DNA of 64,000 bases from Lutibacter sp. A80 (lineage in GTDB: Bacteria; Bacteroidota; Bacteroidia; Flavobacteriales; Flavobacteriaceae), in assembly GCF_022429645.1 (NCBI RefSeq), contig NZ_CP092480.1:3268501-3332500 (forward strand), in the 5' to 3' direction. This document shows positions 45,759 to 54,519 of the stretch, piece by piece; position 1 is the stretch's first letter, and the number at the start of each line of letters is the position of its first letter. Both the position numbers and the translations under genes were made by a program. The notes under the pieces are model-generated. The model was not told the DNA's origin, did no database searches, and saw nothing but the letters and a program-made list of their open reading frames with translations.

Positions 45759-45837
45759 CTGTTTAAAAAGTTTTAAAATTAGTCATTATGAAATAAGTTC
45801 AGGTTGACAAATTTTTCACTTTTTAAGCAGTTTTTTT
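45759..45837. terminator. Long-armed terminator element between yceI and the Lrp gene
   Basis: CTGTTTAAAAAGT (45759-45771) pairs with ACTTTTTAAGCAG (45818-45830, one G-U), then seven T. The 46-nt interior contains TGAAATAAGTTCAGG, a remnant of a dispersed flavobacterial hairpin. The T tract touches the stop codon of the convergent Lrp gene. Confidence 0.65.
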
Positions 45838-46300
45838 ATGTCAATTCGTAAATGGTATTTTCTTTAACCATACTCATTACAAAATTGCTTTGTACATTTG
45901 AAACGGATTCTAATACAGATAATTTGTTTTTTAAAAAAAACTGATACGATTTAATATCTGAAACTGTTATTTTCAATAAATAATCGAAATTACCAGCAAT
46001 ATGAAAACAGCCAATAACTTCAGGCATTTTTTCAATTGCGTTTTCAAATTGTGTAATTAATTTTTTGGAATGTACTTGAAGTGTAACTTGACAAAAAACT
46101 ACCAAGTCTAAGCCTACTTTTTCTCTATTAATTTCTGCTTTATAATGCGTAATAATTCCAGATTTTTCTAAACGTTTAATTCTATCGTATGTTGGAGTAG
46201 AGGTTAAACCAATTTTTAGAGCAATTTCTTTTATGTTTATTTTTGAGTTTTGTTGTAAAAGTTTTAAAATCTGACGATCAATCTTGTCAATTTTATTCAT
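45836..46300 (-). CDS. Lrp/AsnC-family transcriptional regulator
   Basis: 154 residues. N-terminal winged helix (IDRQILKLLQQNSKINIKEI at residues 7-26, LTSTPTYDRIKRLEKSGII near 32) and a C-terminal RAM ligand domain (~70-150). Such proteins bind amino acids and control amino-acid metabolism. It diverges from the methionine gamma-lyase-like gene across a 167-bp AT-rich gap, the classical layout of a catabolic gene and its Lrp-type regulator, so that gene is the likely target, with sulfur amino acids or their keto acids as candidate signals. Confidence 0.92.
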   Translation of the reverse strand: MNKIDKIDRQILKLLQQNSKINIKEIALKIGLTSTPTYDRIKRLEKSGIITHYKAEINREKVGLDLVVFCQVTLQVHSKKLITQFENAIEKMPEVIGCFHIAGNFDYLLKITVSDIKSYQFFLKNKLSVLESVSNVQSNFVMSMVKENTIYELT

Positions 46301-46467
46301 AAGGAGTAATTTTTACTAAAATTAATAAAAAGTATTAATTTAAAAAGTAAATAATTCTTTATTTTTTTGTTATTTCAGAATATAATAGTGGTTATGTAAA
46401 ATTATTCAGAAAATATAGTTTAAATGTGGTATTTTTAAGTATTATAATAATTAAACTGTAATTAAAC

Positions 46468-47667
46468 ATGAGTAACAAACCAGCAAATAATATTCAAGAT
46501 TTACAATACTTTGGAGAATTTGGAGGCGTAAATCCTTCAATTTCAGATTCAGCAACCTACACTTTTTTACATGCTAAAACTATGCTTGATACTTTTGAGG
46601 GTCATGCAGAAGGTTGTTATTTATATTCGCGCCACACAAGTCCAAGTAATTTATTTTTAAGTGAAGCTTTGGCTGCTATGGAATTTACCGAAACAGCAAA
46701 TGTAGCTGCTTCTGGTATGGGAGCAATAACATCTGTTTTTTTACAAGTTTGTAATGCTGGAGATCATATTGTTTCTAGTAGAACTATTTATGGAGGTAGC
46801 TATGCTTTTCTAAAAAACTTTGCTCCAAAATTTAATATTTCAAGCACTTTTGTAGATATTACATCTTTAGAAGCTATTGAAAATGCAATAACTTCTAAAA
46901 CAAAAATGATTTATTGTGAAGCAATAAGTAACCCGTTACTAGAGGTTGCTAATATTACCGAATTATCTAAAATTGCTAAAAAACATAATATTTTATTGGT
47001 GGTAGATAATACATTTTCTCCATTGGTAATTTCACCTCAAAAACTAGGTGCAGATATTACAATTCATAGTTTAACAAAATTTATAAATGGTACAAATGAT
47101 ACTGTTGGTGGCGTAGTGTGTGGAAGTCAGAAATTTATAGATAGTTTACGTTGTGTACATGATGGAGCTGCAATGTTGTTAGGTCCAGTAATGGATAGTT
47201 TACGAGCTGCTAGTATTTTAAAAAATTTAAGAACACTTCATATTAGAATGAAAAAACACAGCGAAAATGCGTTGTATTTGGCAGAACATTTTGAAGAAGA
47301 TGGTTTAAAAGTAGTATATCCAGGTCTTAAATCTCATCCAGACCATCAATTGTTTAAAACAATACATAATAAGGAATACGGTTTTGGAGGAATTTTAACA
47401 ATTGATGTAGGTAGTTTAGTTAAAGCCAATGAATTAATGGAGTTGATGCAACATGAAAATTTAGGGTATTTAGCAGTTAGTCTTGGTTTTTACAAAACAT
47501 TGTTTAGTGCTTCAGGAACAAGTACTTCTTCTGAAATACCAGAAGAGGAACAAGAAAAAATGGGACTTTCTGATGGAATTGTTCGTTTTTCTATTGGATT
47601 AGATAATGATATTGAACGTACTTACAGAGCCATGCGCATGTGTATGAAAAAGGTAGGTGTTTTATAA
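46468..47667 (+). CDS. PLP-dependent Cys/Met metabolism enzyme, methionine gamma-lyase-like
   Basis: 399 residues. A gamma-family PLP enzyme: the cofactor Lys is in IHSLTKFINGTNDTVGG near residue 205, and VVDNTFSPLVISPQKLGADI near 180 carries the cofactor Asp. SRHTSPSN near 52 and the segment around residue 110 line the substrate site. True methionine gamma-lyases have a reactive Cys after YG; here the text is YGGSYAFL, so the specificity (methionine gamma-lyase, cystathionine lyase or a sulfhydrylase) is uncertain. Control by the divergent Lrp regulator fits breakdown of a sulfur amino acid. It is followed by a hairpin and nhaC. Confidence 0.8.
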   Translation: MSNKPANNIQDLQYFGEFGGVNPSISDSATYTFLHAKTMLDTFEGHAEGCYLYSRHTSPSNLFLSEALAAMEFTETANVAASGMGAITSVFLQVCNAGDHIVSSRTIYGGSYAFLKNFAPKFNISSTFVDITSLEAIENAITSKTKMIYCEAISNPLLEVANITELSKIAKKHNILLVVDNTFSPLVISPQKLGADITIHSLTKFINGTNDTVGGVVCGSQKFIDSLRCVHDGAAMLLGPVMDSLRAASILKNLRTLHIRMKKHSENALYLAEHFEEDGLKVVYPGLKSHPDHQLFKTIHNKEYGFGGILTIDVGSLVKANELMELMQHENLGYLAVSLGFYKTLFSASGTSTSSEIPEEEQEKMGLSDGIVRFSIGLDNDIERTYRAMRMCMKKVGVL

Positions 47668-47690
47668 AGTTTTATTCTTTTTATTTTTAT

Positions 47691-47722
47691 AAAGCCTCAT
47701 TTGTTAAATCGAATGGGGCTTT
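47691..47722 (+). terminator. Terminator after the methionine gamma-lyase-like gene
   Basis: Stem AAAGCCTCATT/AATGGGGCTTT (one G-U), 10-nt loop. The T tract is weak. Confidence 0.65.
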
Positions 47723-47775
47723 AAACTTGTGTAAAATTTCAATTATGCGTATTATTACAATTCCAAAAATAGTAC

Positions 47776-49236
47776 ATGCAAGAAAATAACAATACACCTA
47801 CCTCTGAAGATAAAGACATTATAAATAATTTAGAACTTAATTTTTTTGAAGCACTTATACCAGTAGTTGCTTTAATGGCAATGTTAGCGTATAATATTTT
47901 TTACGCAGATGGAGTTTTACTGGGAGATTATTCCAATCAGTTTATATTATTATTAGGAGGTTTGGTTGCAGCTGTTGTTGGCTTTTTAAATAAAGTGAAT
48001 TTTAAAGCAATGCTTGTTGAAATTATAGATAATATAAAAAGTGTTTTTATACCTATAATGATATTATTTTTAGTTGGTGCTTTGGCAGGAACTTGGCTTG
48101 TAAGTGGTATTATACCTGCAATGGTTTATTATGGACTTCAGGTTTTAAGTCCGTCGATATTTTTACCAGCTTCAGTTGTTATTGCAGCTTTAATTTCTAT
48201 AGCTACAGGAAGTTCATGGACAACCTCTGCAACTGTAGGTATTGCCTTGGTAGGTATTGGAAGTGCTTTGGGTATTCCAACGGGTATGATAGCGGGTGCA
48301 GTAATTTCAGGAGCCTATTTTGGAGATAAAATGTCACCTTTAAGCGATACAACAAATTTAGCTCCTGCTATGGCTGGAACAGATTTGTTTACGCATATAC
48401 GGTATATGACAATTACTACAGTACCAACAATTATAATTACGCTAATTGTGTTTAGTATTTTAAGTTTTAATATTGATACTTCTGGAAATGCTGATGTAAG
48501 TGGTTTGTTAAACACTATTAAAAATACATTTAATATTTCACCTTATTTGTTTATTGTTCCTGCTGTTGTAATTATTTTAATTGTTACCAAAACAAAACCA
48601 TTAATAGCACTTGGAATAGGGGTGTTGTTAGCAGCTGTTTTTGCATTTATTTTTCAATCTGAAGTATTGAGTAATTTGTCCGACTCTAATTTTAATTCAA
48701 TTATTAATGCAATATTTATTGATACTGAAATAGTAACAGCTAACGAAAAATTAAACGAACTTTTTAGCGCAGGAGGTATGCAAGGAATGCTTTGGACTAT
48801 ATACCTTATTATTTGCGCTATGGTTTTTGGAGGAATTATGGATGCAATTGGTGCTTTAACAAGAATTACCGATGCTTTATTAAAAGTGGCTTCTTCTGTA
48901 TTTGGCTTGTTTGCAAGTACGGTTTTAAGTTGTTTAGGCTTAAATGCAATTGCTTCAGATCAATACTTGGCAATTGTAATTCCTGGTAAAATGTTTAAAC
49001 AAGCTTATGAAGATAAGGGGTTAGCTCCAGAAAATTTAAGTAGAAGTTTAGAAGATTCTGGTACTGTTACTTCTGTTTTAATTCCTTGGAATACTTGTGG
49101 AGCTTATCAATCTACCGTTTTAGGTGTTGGTGTAGCAGATTATTTTGTGTATGCAATATTTAATTGGTTAAGCCCATTTATTACATTGCTTTTTGCAGCT
49201 TTAAATATTAAAATAAAGCAATTAGGTGAAAAATAA
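47776..49236 (+). CDS. nhaC: Na+/H+ antiporter, NhaC family
   Basis: 486 residues with about 11-12 membrane segments. Exchanges Na+ for H+. Characteristic blocks: SIATGSSWTTSATVGIALVG near 141, SGAYFGDKMSPLSDTTNLAP near 180, and the C-terminal LEDSGTVTSVLIPWNTCGAY near 428. The Asp and Ser/Thr residues in GDKMSPLSDTTN are typical of the ion-binding core. With NhaA at 36 kb and the K+-dependent membrane pyrophosphatase, it adds to a Na+-linked set. It is convergent with the porin gene. Confidence 0.93.
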   Translation: MQENNNTPTSEDKDIINNLELNFFEALIPVVALMAMLAYNIFYADGVLLGDYSNQFILLLGGLVAAVVGFLNKVNFKAMLVEIIDNIKSVFIPIMILFLVGALAGTWLVSGIIPAMVYYGLQVLSPSIFLPASVVIAALISIATGSSWTTSATVGIALVGIGSALGIPTGMIAGAVISGAYFGDKMSPLSDTTNLAPAMAGTDLFTHIRYMTITTVPTIIITLIVFSILSFNIDTSGNADVSGLLNTIKNTFNISPYLFIVPAVVIILIVTKTKPLIALGIGVLLAAVFAFIFQSEVLSNLSDSNFNSIINAIFIDTEIVTANEKLNELFSAGGMQGMLWTIYLIICAMVFGGIMDAIGALTRITDALLKVASSVFGLFASTVLSCLGLNAIASDQYLAIVIPGKMFKQAYEDKGLAPENLSRSLEDSGTVTSVLIPWNTCGAYQSTVLGVGVADYFVYAIFNWLSPFITLLFAALNIKIKQLGEK

Positions 49237-49260
49237 TTAAATTTATTTTATGCTCTAAAC

Positions 49261-49289
49261 TATCTAAAACTAGAATTGATTTTTAGATA
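49261..49289. terminator. Hairpin between nhaC and the porin gene
   Basis: TATCTAAAA/TTTTAGATA, 11-nt interior, overlapping the porin stop codon. A weak bidirectional terminator candidate. Confidence 0.5.
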
Positions 49290-51694
49290 AAGAAATTCCA
49301 AACCAAACCAAAGCGTATTGTTAAATCTCTATAAGGATAATTTGGTGCGCTATAGTAATTTCTACCAGTAAAACTAGCTCCAAAATTTTCAACTTTGAAA
49401 AATATACGAGTTCTACGTACTTGCATATTTAAAAAGAAATCGAAGATTGGATAATTACCAATTTCTATGTCGTCTTGTAAAACAAATTCATTTAAAAGCG
49501 GGTCGAAAGCATTTAAATTGAAAGCTGTAAAATATTTAAAAGTAACTCCAGTTTGTAAATAAAGAGGTTTTCCTTTAAAAACATAATTGGAATAATATAA
49601 AGTGTTTCTAGTTACAATTTGAGGTACACGAAAGAAAGATTCACCTTCTAATACATTCTGATACATAACTGTATTGTCTATTGTAAAATTTCTATATGTA
49701 AAATATTGATTTGCTTTTACTTTAACGTAATTTAAAGTTTCTTTAGCTTGAGTAGGACTAGAAATTGTATCAAAATAGGTGAAGTTATCTACTAAGTTAT
49801 ATGATGCATTTACGCTTCCCCATTTATTTAATTTAAATTCAAAACCAACATTTTTTATTTCTTCATTTTTAAAATCATTACTCCAGTTGTAATCTTTATA
49901 AGCACTTTGAAATAATATTTTATTAAAGCTAGGTGATTTTGAAGCTACTTCGGCATATCCTTTTATGCTAAAAGTACTGTCTTTTTTATAATTTACAGAG
50001 GCTTTTAAAGAGTTTCCTGTTAAGTCTCCAGAAATAATTGAAGTAGCGTCTGCATTTATGTTTAAATTACCAATAGTAGCATTCCAATCAGCTCCAGCTG
50101 AAAAAACATTTCCTTTTAATTTATCTGAAATAGTAAGTGTGTCTAGGTATAAGATACTATTGTAGTGGTAATTGTATTTATAATGATTCGCTTTTGCTCT
50201 TAAAGTTCCTGTATATGGTGTGTATAACTCGAAATAGAGTTGGTTTTCCATATTTTGATAAGAGGTGTGATCGCTAATAGAAGACTCAAAAGAATCTCCA
50301 AAATAACTACCAGAACTTGTTTTGCTAAATCTGTAATGTTTAGTTTCATACATAAAAGTATGTCCTAATTTTATCACTAAATTATCTTTAATATTTTTTA
50401 TAGAATCTAATTTACTAATCTTAACTTCCGTTGAATCTTTAACAGAATCGGGTTTTGTTTTGTTAAGTGCAAGTGCCTTTTTTTGCTCTAATTCAAAAAT
50501 TTTATCTTTTTTATTAATAGAGTCTATAGGCTTTAAATTAGTTGCTGTAAGCTCTTTTTTAGAAGTGGGTTTTAAAGTATCTTGTAGAGCTATAATTGTT
50601 TCAGGAGTTTTAACTAGTATAGAATCTTTAGGTTTAATAATTGAATCTAAAGCAACGTTATTACTGTTTAATTCTGTAAGAGTATCTTTAGAAATAATAG
50701 GAAGTGAATCTTTAGCGCTAAAATCAATAGCTGTAAGTTCTTTTGTAGCTAATAAAAGGTTTAAAGAATCTCTGTGTAAAGAATCTGCAATTTTAATAGC
50801 TTGTATTTTCTTTATAGAATCTGCTTTTTTTTGGGCTATCAGCAACTCACTTTTCAGGTGTTTTTTAGTAAGCTGATTTTTTTTAGAAAAAAGAGTTAGG
50901 CTCTGGTTTATATAATATCTTTTTCCTTCGTACATACTTTCTCCATCAGTAAAATTAACCTCTAAACGTCCACGGTCAGTGTAATTAGGGTCGTTAGCTT
51001 CAAAATAATCGATAGATTCTTGTATTAAGCCACCATTTTCTTCATTCAGAAAATCAAAAGAGTAAAAATGTCCTTTTAAATAATAGGTTTTATCTTCAGA
51101 ATGGTAATTAAAAGTTCCTCTAAAATTACCATGACTAGATAACGATTGTCTATAATTTCCTAAAGAACGTAATCCTTTGTATGCTAAAGAAAAATTGAAT
51201 CTAGGCGAAGTATTCATTGTTAAAAGAGCATCTAAAACTTGTCCTTGTTCTAATCCAGTTCTATACATAAACTCGGAAGTTGGTGTTGGAACTTTATAAT
51301 ATTTTATATCTTCTATAGAATAATAGTGATATTGTTTAGCTTCCATTCCCATTGCAGGAAATAAAGAGTTTTGTTCAAAATTATATCCTAATTTGTTAAA
51401 AGTTTGTCCTTGGTTATGAAAAGGGAGTAATTCAAAATTATCTTTTCTAAGATAATTAAATTTAAAATCTTTTTGCAACGTTAATGTTGTATCTATAATG
51501 GCTGTGTCATTTGCTATAGAAAATAGTCTAAAATCTGTGTATTTAGTTTTGCCACTAAGTTTAATGTCTGTTTGTCCATTAAATGAGGTGCTATCAGTTT
51601 GATATAAGCCATTGTTATTGTCGGGCAAAATTACTTGTGCCGAAACATTTAAAAAATAAAACCCTAAAAATAATACTACTAATACTTTTTTCAT
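49283..51694 (-). CDS. Putative porin, outer-membrane beta barrel
   Basis: 803 residues from the ATG at 51694, where a signal peptide (hydrophobic residues 4-17, cleavage near VSAQ) begins; the frame from 51793 would add an unlikely 33-residue extension that overlaps rnhB. An N-terminal ~270-residue part and a C-terminal ~350-residue part have the alternating, aromatic-rich pattern of a barrel, ending in LVWNFFI. Between them lies a low-complexity region (~270-435) full of DSI, DSL and Lys, a soluble insert. The type resembles the putative porin (porin_10) family of Bacteroidota. Substrate unknown. Confidence 0.87.
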   Translation of the reverse strand: MKKVLVVLFLGFYFLNVSAQVILPDNNNGLYQTDSTSFNGQTDIKLSGKTKYTDFRLFSIANDTAIIDTTLTLQKDFKFNYLRKDNFELLPFHNQGQTFNKLGYNFEQNSLFPAMGMEAKQYHYYSIEDIKYYKVPTPTSEFMYRTGLEQGQVLDALLTMNTSPRFNFSLAYKGLRSLGNYRQSLSSHGNFRGTFNYHSEDKTYYLKGHFYSFDFLNEENGGLIQESIDYFEANDPNYTDRGRLEVNFTDGESMYEGKRYYINQSLTLFSKKNQLTKKHLKSELLIAQKKADSIKKIQAIKIADSLHRDSLNLLLATKELTAIDFSAKDSLPIISKDTLTELNSNNVALDSIIKPKDSILVKTPETIIALQDTLKPTSKKELTATNLKPIDSINKKDKIFELEQKKALALNKTKPDSVKDSTEVKISKLDSIKNIKDNLVIKLGHTFMYETKHYRFSKTSSGSYFGDSFESSISDHTSYQNMENQLYFELYTPYTGTLRAKANHYKYNYHYNSILYLDTLTISDKLKGNVFSAGADWNATIGNLNINADATSIISGDLTGNSLKASVNYKKDSTFSIKGYAEVASKSPSFNKILFQSAYKDYNWSNDFKNEEIKNVGFEFKLNKWGSVNASYNLVDNFTYFDTISSPTQAKETLNYVKVKANQYFTYRNFTIDNTVMYQNVLEGESFFRVPQIVTRNTLYYSNYVFKGKPLYLQTGVTFKYFTAFNLNAFDPLLNEFVLQDDIEIGNYPIFDFFLNMQVRRTRIFFKVENFGASFTGRNYYSAPNYPYRDLTIRFGLVWNFFI

Positions 51695-51780
51695 AAAATA
51701 TATAAAGCTGCAAAGGTAATTATTTGAACGAAAATAATAACAGTAAATTGTAATGATAACTTTTATTAATTTTGGAATGT

Positions 51781-51788
51781 TATTTTTG
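51781..51788 (+). promoter_or_regulatory. -7 box immediately before rnhB
   Basis: TATTTTTG followed by four bases and the ATG at 51793. Transcription would start at or within a few bases of the start codon, implying a leaderless mRNA. Confidence 0.5.
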
Positions 51789-51792
51789 TGCA

Positions 51793-52395
51793 ATGGGACT
51801 TAAAAAAAAGTATTTAAAAAATTCTATAGAAGCAGGGACAGATGAAGCTGGAAGAGGCTGTTTAGCGGGACCAGTTGTAGCGGCGGCTGTAATTTTACCT
51901 GAAGATTTTGAGCATCCTTTGTTAAACGATTCTAAGCAATTAACCGAAAAACAGCGCGAATTATTACGTCCTTTTATTGAAGAAAACGCAATTGCTTATG
52001 GAGTTTCGTATATAAATGAGCTTAAAATAGATGAAATAAATATTTTACAAGCATCAATTTTAGCAATGCATAAAGCTATAGAAAAACTCTCTGTTACTCC
52101 AGAGCATATAATTGTTGATGGAAATAAATTTAAACCTTATAAAACTATTCCTTACAAAACTATTGTAAAAGGAGATTCAAAATATATGAGTATTGCAGCA
52201 GCCTCTGTGTTGGCAAAAACATATAGAGATGAGTTTATGCAAAAAATAGATTTAGAATTTCCAGCATATTATTGGAAAAAAAATAAAGGATACCCTACAA
52301 AACAGCATAGAAACGCCATTAGAGAATCTGGAGTTACTCCATATCATAGAAAAACATTTCGATTACTTCCCGAACAATTAAAATTAAATTTATAA
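51793..52395 (+). CDS. rnhB: Ribonuclease HII
   Basis: 200 residues from the ATG at 51793; the open frame upstream has only a TTG and overlaps the -7 box. Cleaves RNA in RNA-DNA hybrids and removes single ribonucleotides from DNA. Active-site motif [20 protein letters not shown] at residues ~15-34 (Asp, Glu), [11 protein letters not shown] near 47, the third acidic residue in IIVDGNKF near 101, and [21 protein letters not shown] near 123. It is divergent from the porin gene. Confidence 0.96.
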   Translation: MGLKKKYLKNSIEAGTDEAGRGCLAGPVVAAAVILPEDFEHPLLNDSKQLTEKQRELLRPFIEENAIAYGVSYINELKIDEINILQASILAMHKAIEKLSVTPEHIIVDGNKFKPYKTIPYKTIVKGDSKYMSIAAASVLAKTYRDEFMQKIDLEFPAYYWKKNKGYPTKQHRNAIRESGVTPYHRKTFRLLPEQLKLNL

Positions 52396-52450
52396 TTTTT
52401 AAAATGTGTTATTAAAATTTTACATTTGCTTTTTTAATAAAATGTAAAAA

Positions 52451-53503
52451 ATGATAAAACGTACTAGAGCCTCAATTACTAAATTTATAATTCATAAAGT
52501 TGGAAATAAATTTAATAGTGCAACCAATATTTTTTCTGAAGACGTTGTTACTTTCGACGAAGAAAGTTATGAGTTAATGAAACCTTTTTTGTTAAAACCC
52601 TTTGTAAATGTTGCTGAAAGTTTTCGTTTTAATCACCATGCAAACATAGAATTAAACGAATTAAATAATTATTCTAACGAAATTTTTAATGATGAATCAA
52701 CTTTTGTTGATGTTTCTAAACATATTGTAAATCATTTATTTGAACAATCAAACTCTGCGCAAATTAAAGTTGGAGATGTTATTATTGCTCTTTTTGAAGA
52801 TATTGAATATAATGATGTTATTACAAATGCTTTAGGTATTTTTAAAATTGAAAATAAAATAAATTTCTTTCAAACATTTATGGAGAAAGAAAGTTTAGAT
52901 GTTTTTGTTCAGAAAGGAATTAGTACAAAAAAATTAGATAAAGGATGTTTAATTATTAATTCTACCGATGCAGAAGGAAGAGTGGTTTTAAGTGTTGATA
53001 CCAATAATTATGATGCACAATATTGGACTAAAAACTTTTTAAATGTAAAATATGCCGACGATAGCAACCAGCATACACAAAATTACATTGAAATGTGCAA
53101 GGATTTTTCTGAAGAAGTTATAAAAGAGGATTTTGGGGTGCAAGAAAAATCAAAATTTTTAGCTAAAACAGTAGATTTTTTTAAAGAAAACGAAGAGGTA
53201 AATATTCATGATTTTAAGGATGAAATTTTTGAAGAAAATGAAGATTTTAAACCTTTGTTCGATAATTATAAAAAACAATTCGAGGAAATTAACGATGTTT
53301 TAGTTAGAAATCAGTTTGCTATTTCAGATATTGTTTTAAAGAAGCAAAAGCAAAAAATTAAAACTGAAATTAAGCTAGATACCAATATTGAAATTAAATT
53401 GGATATAGATGCTCCGGATGCTTCAAGCGAATATTTAGAAAAAGGATACGACGAAGATAAAAAAATGAAGTTTTATAAAGTATTTTACAACGAAGAGGAT
53501 TAG
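52451..53503 (+). CDS. Nucleoid-associated protein (YejK/NdpA family)
   Basis: 350 residues. The protein resembles the 37-kDa nucleoid-associated NdpA/YejK family: an N-terminal ITKFIIHKVGNKFNSA block, VGDVIIALFEDIEYNDVI near 96, and ARGI-type alternating strand/helix pattern. The middle has KGCLIINSTDAEGRVVLSV near 164 and the C-terminus is charged (Lys/Glu/Asp). A role in nucleoid binding is known for the E. coli member; nothing in this sequence adds more. Followed by a strong bidirectional hairpin before lipB. Confidence 0.82.
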   Translation: MIKRTRASITKFIIHKVGNKFNSATNIFSEDVVTFDEESYELMKPFLLKPFVNVAESFRFNHHANIELNELNNYSNEIFNDESTFVDVSKHIVNHLFEQSNSAQIKVGDVIIALFEDIEYNDVITNALGIFKIENKINFFQTFMEKESLDVFVQKGISTKKLDKGCLIINSTDAEGRVVLSVDTNNYDAQYWTKNFLNVKYADDSNQHTQNYIEMCKDFSEEVIKEDFGVQEKSKFLAKTVDFFKENEEVNIHDFKDEIFEENEDFKPLFDNYKKQFEEINDVLVRNQFAISDIVLKKQKQKIKTEIKLDTNIEIKLDIDAPDASSEYLEKGYDEDKKMKFYKVFYNEED

Positions 53504-53539
53504 TTTTTTTATAAAGTATAAAAATTACAAAGCCATATT

Positions 53540-53570
53540 TTGTTATGCTGAACTAGATTCAGCATAACAA
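53540..53570. terminator. Bidirectional hairpin between the nucleoid-associated gene and lipB
   Basis: TTGTTATGCTGAA/TTCAGCATAACAA, perfect 13-bp stem, loop CTAGA, with T-rich sequence after it and A-rich before it. The sequence resembles the dispersed flavobacterial hairpin containing CTGAAC...TTCAG. Confidence 0.8.
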
Positions 53571-53582
53571 TTTTACTTATTT

Positions 53583-54272
53583 TTAAAACTCGGCTTCAAA
53601 TAATTCAGTAAAATGTTTTAAAATTTTTGTTTTAACTTCAGCTAAGTCAACCTTTTTATTTAATTCAACTTCTAAAGAAGTTACTGCTTTACCTTTAATA
53701 CCACAAGGAATTATATTGTCAAAATAACCTAAATTAGTATTTACATTTAGAGCAAAACCGTGCATAGTAACCCACCTACTTGTTCTAACTCCCATAGCGC
53801 ATATTTTACGAGCAAAAGGGGTACCAACACCTAACCAAACTCCAGTTTCACCTTTGCTTCGTTCAGCTTTTATACCATATTCAGCCAAGGTTTTAATAAT
53901 TATTTCTTCTAAAAAGCGTAGGTATTTATGTATATCTGTAAAAAAATTTTCTAAATCTAAAATTGGATAACCTACAATCTGTCCTGGTCCGTGATAAGTA
54001 ATATCGCCACCTCTATTAATTTTGTAAAAAGAAGCGCCTTTTTGTTCAAGTTGTTCTTTGTTTAATAACAAATTGCTAATATCCCCATTTTTACCTAAAG
54101 TGTAAACATGTGGATGTTCAACAAATAGAAAATAATTTGGAGTTTTAATTGAAGTTTCGTTTTTACGATTGCTAATTTTTAAATCAATAATACCTTGAAA
54201 TAATTTTTCTTGATATTCCCAAGTTTCTTTATAATCTTTTAAACCGAGGTCTTGTAATGTAACTTTTTGCAT
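53583..54272 (-). CDS. lipB: Lipoyl(octanoyl) transferase
   Basis: 229 residues. Transfers octanoyl from acyl carrier protein to lipoyl domains, for example of pyruvate dehydrogenase. Markers: HVYTLGKNGD near 53, RGGDITYHGPGQIVGYPILD near 84, MGVRTSRWVTMHGFALNVNT near 151 and the catalytic Cys/Lys pair in IIPCGIKGKAVTSLE near 181. Start overlaps the stop of the upstream Pmp3-like gene by one base (TAATG). Confidence 0.96.
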   Translation of the reverse strand: MQKVTLQDLGLKDYKETWEYQEKLFQGIIDLKISNRKNETSIKTPNYFLFVEHPHVYTLGKNGDISNLLLNKEQLEQKGASFYKINRGGDITYHGPGQIVGYPILDLENFFTDIHKYLRFLEEIIIKTLAEYGIKAERSKGETGVWLGVGTPFARKICAMGVRTSRWVTMHGFALNVNTNLGYFDNIIPCGIKGKAVTSLEVELNKKVDLAEVKTKILKHFTELFEAEF

Positions 54273-54430
54273 TAGTTATTTGGGTTGTTATTAATAATTA
54301 AAGCGGCAATAACTCCAGGAATCCAACCTAAACAGGTTAAAATAAATACAATAATTAAAGAACCACAGCCTTTATCTATAACTGCTATTGGTGGAAAAAT
54401 GATGCAAAGTAGTACTCTTAAACAGCCCAT
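54272..54430 (-). CDS. YqaE/Pmp3-family small membrane protein
   Basis: 52 residues from the ATG at 54430 (MGCLRVLLCIIFPP); an in-frame ATG at 54469 would add 13 basic/hydrophobic residues and is less typical of the family. Two hydrophobic segments (about 3-18 and 25-46) with the family's FPPIAVIDKGC and CLGWIPGVIAALIINN blocks. Pmp3-type peptides affect membrane potential under salt stress in yeast and plants; bacterial roles are little studied. Coupled to lipB by TAATG, and divergent from gldA. Confidence 0.85.
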   Translation of the reverse strand: MGCLRVLLCIIFPPIAVIDKGCGSLIIVFILTCLGWIPGVIAALIINNNPNN

Positions 54431-54507
54431 AATTATTTTTTTCAAAGTTCTTAAAATTATATGACGCATACAACGTTAATTTGTAACATCTAATTGTAAT
54501 TAAAATG

Positions 54508-54515
54508 TATTTTTG
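54508..54515 (+). promoter_or_regulatory. -7 box immediately before gldA
   Basis: TATTTTTG followed by four bases and the gldA ATG, the same spacing as before rnhB and the left-edge gene; predicts a leaderless mRNA. Confidence 0.5.
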
Positions 54516-54519
54516 TTAA

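Noticed and set aside
50460-50876. 138-codon rightward open frame inside the porin gene
   Set aside because: Antisense to the low-complexity DSI/Lys insert of the porin; its composition is the mirror of that repeat and it lacks promoter or start signals.
51695-51793. 33-residue N-terminal extension of the porin from the ATG at 51793
   Set aside because: It would place a second hydrophobic stretch before the signal peptide and overlap the rnhB start; the ATG at 51694 gives a standard signal peptide.
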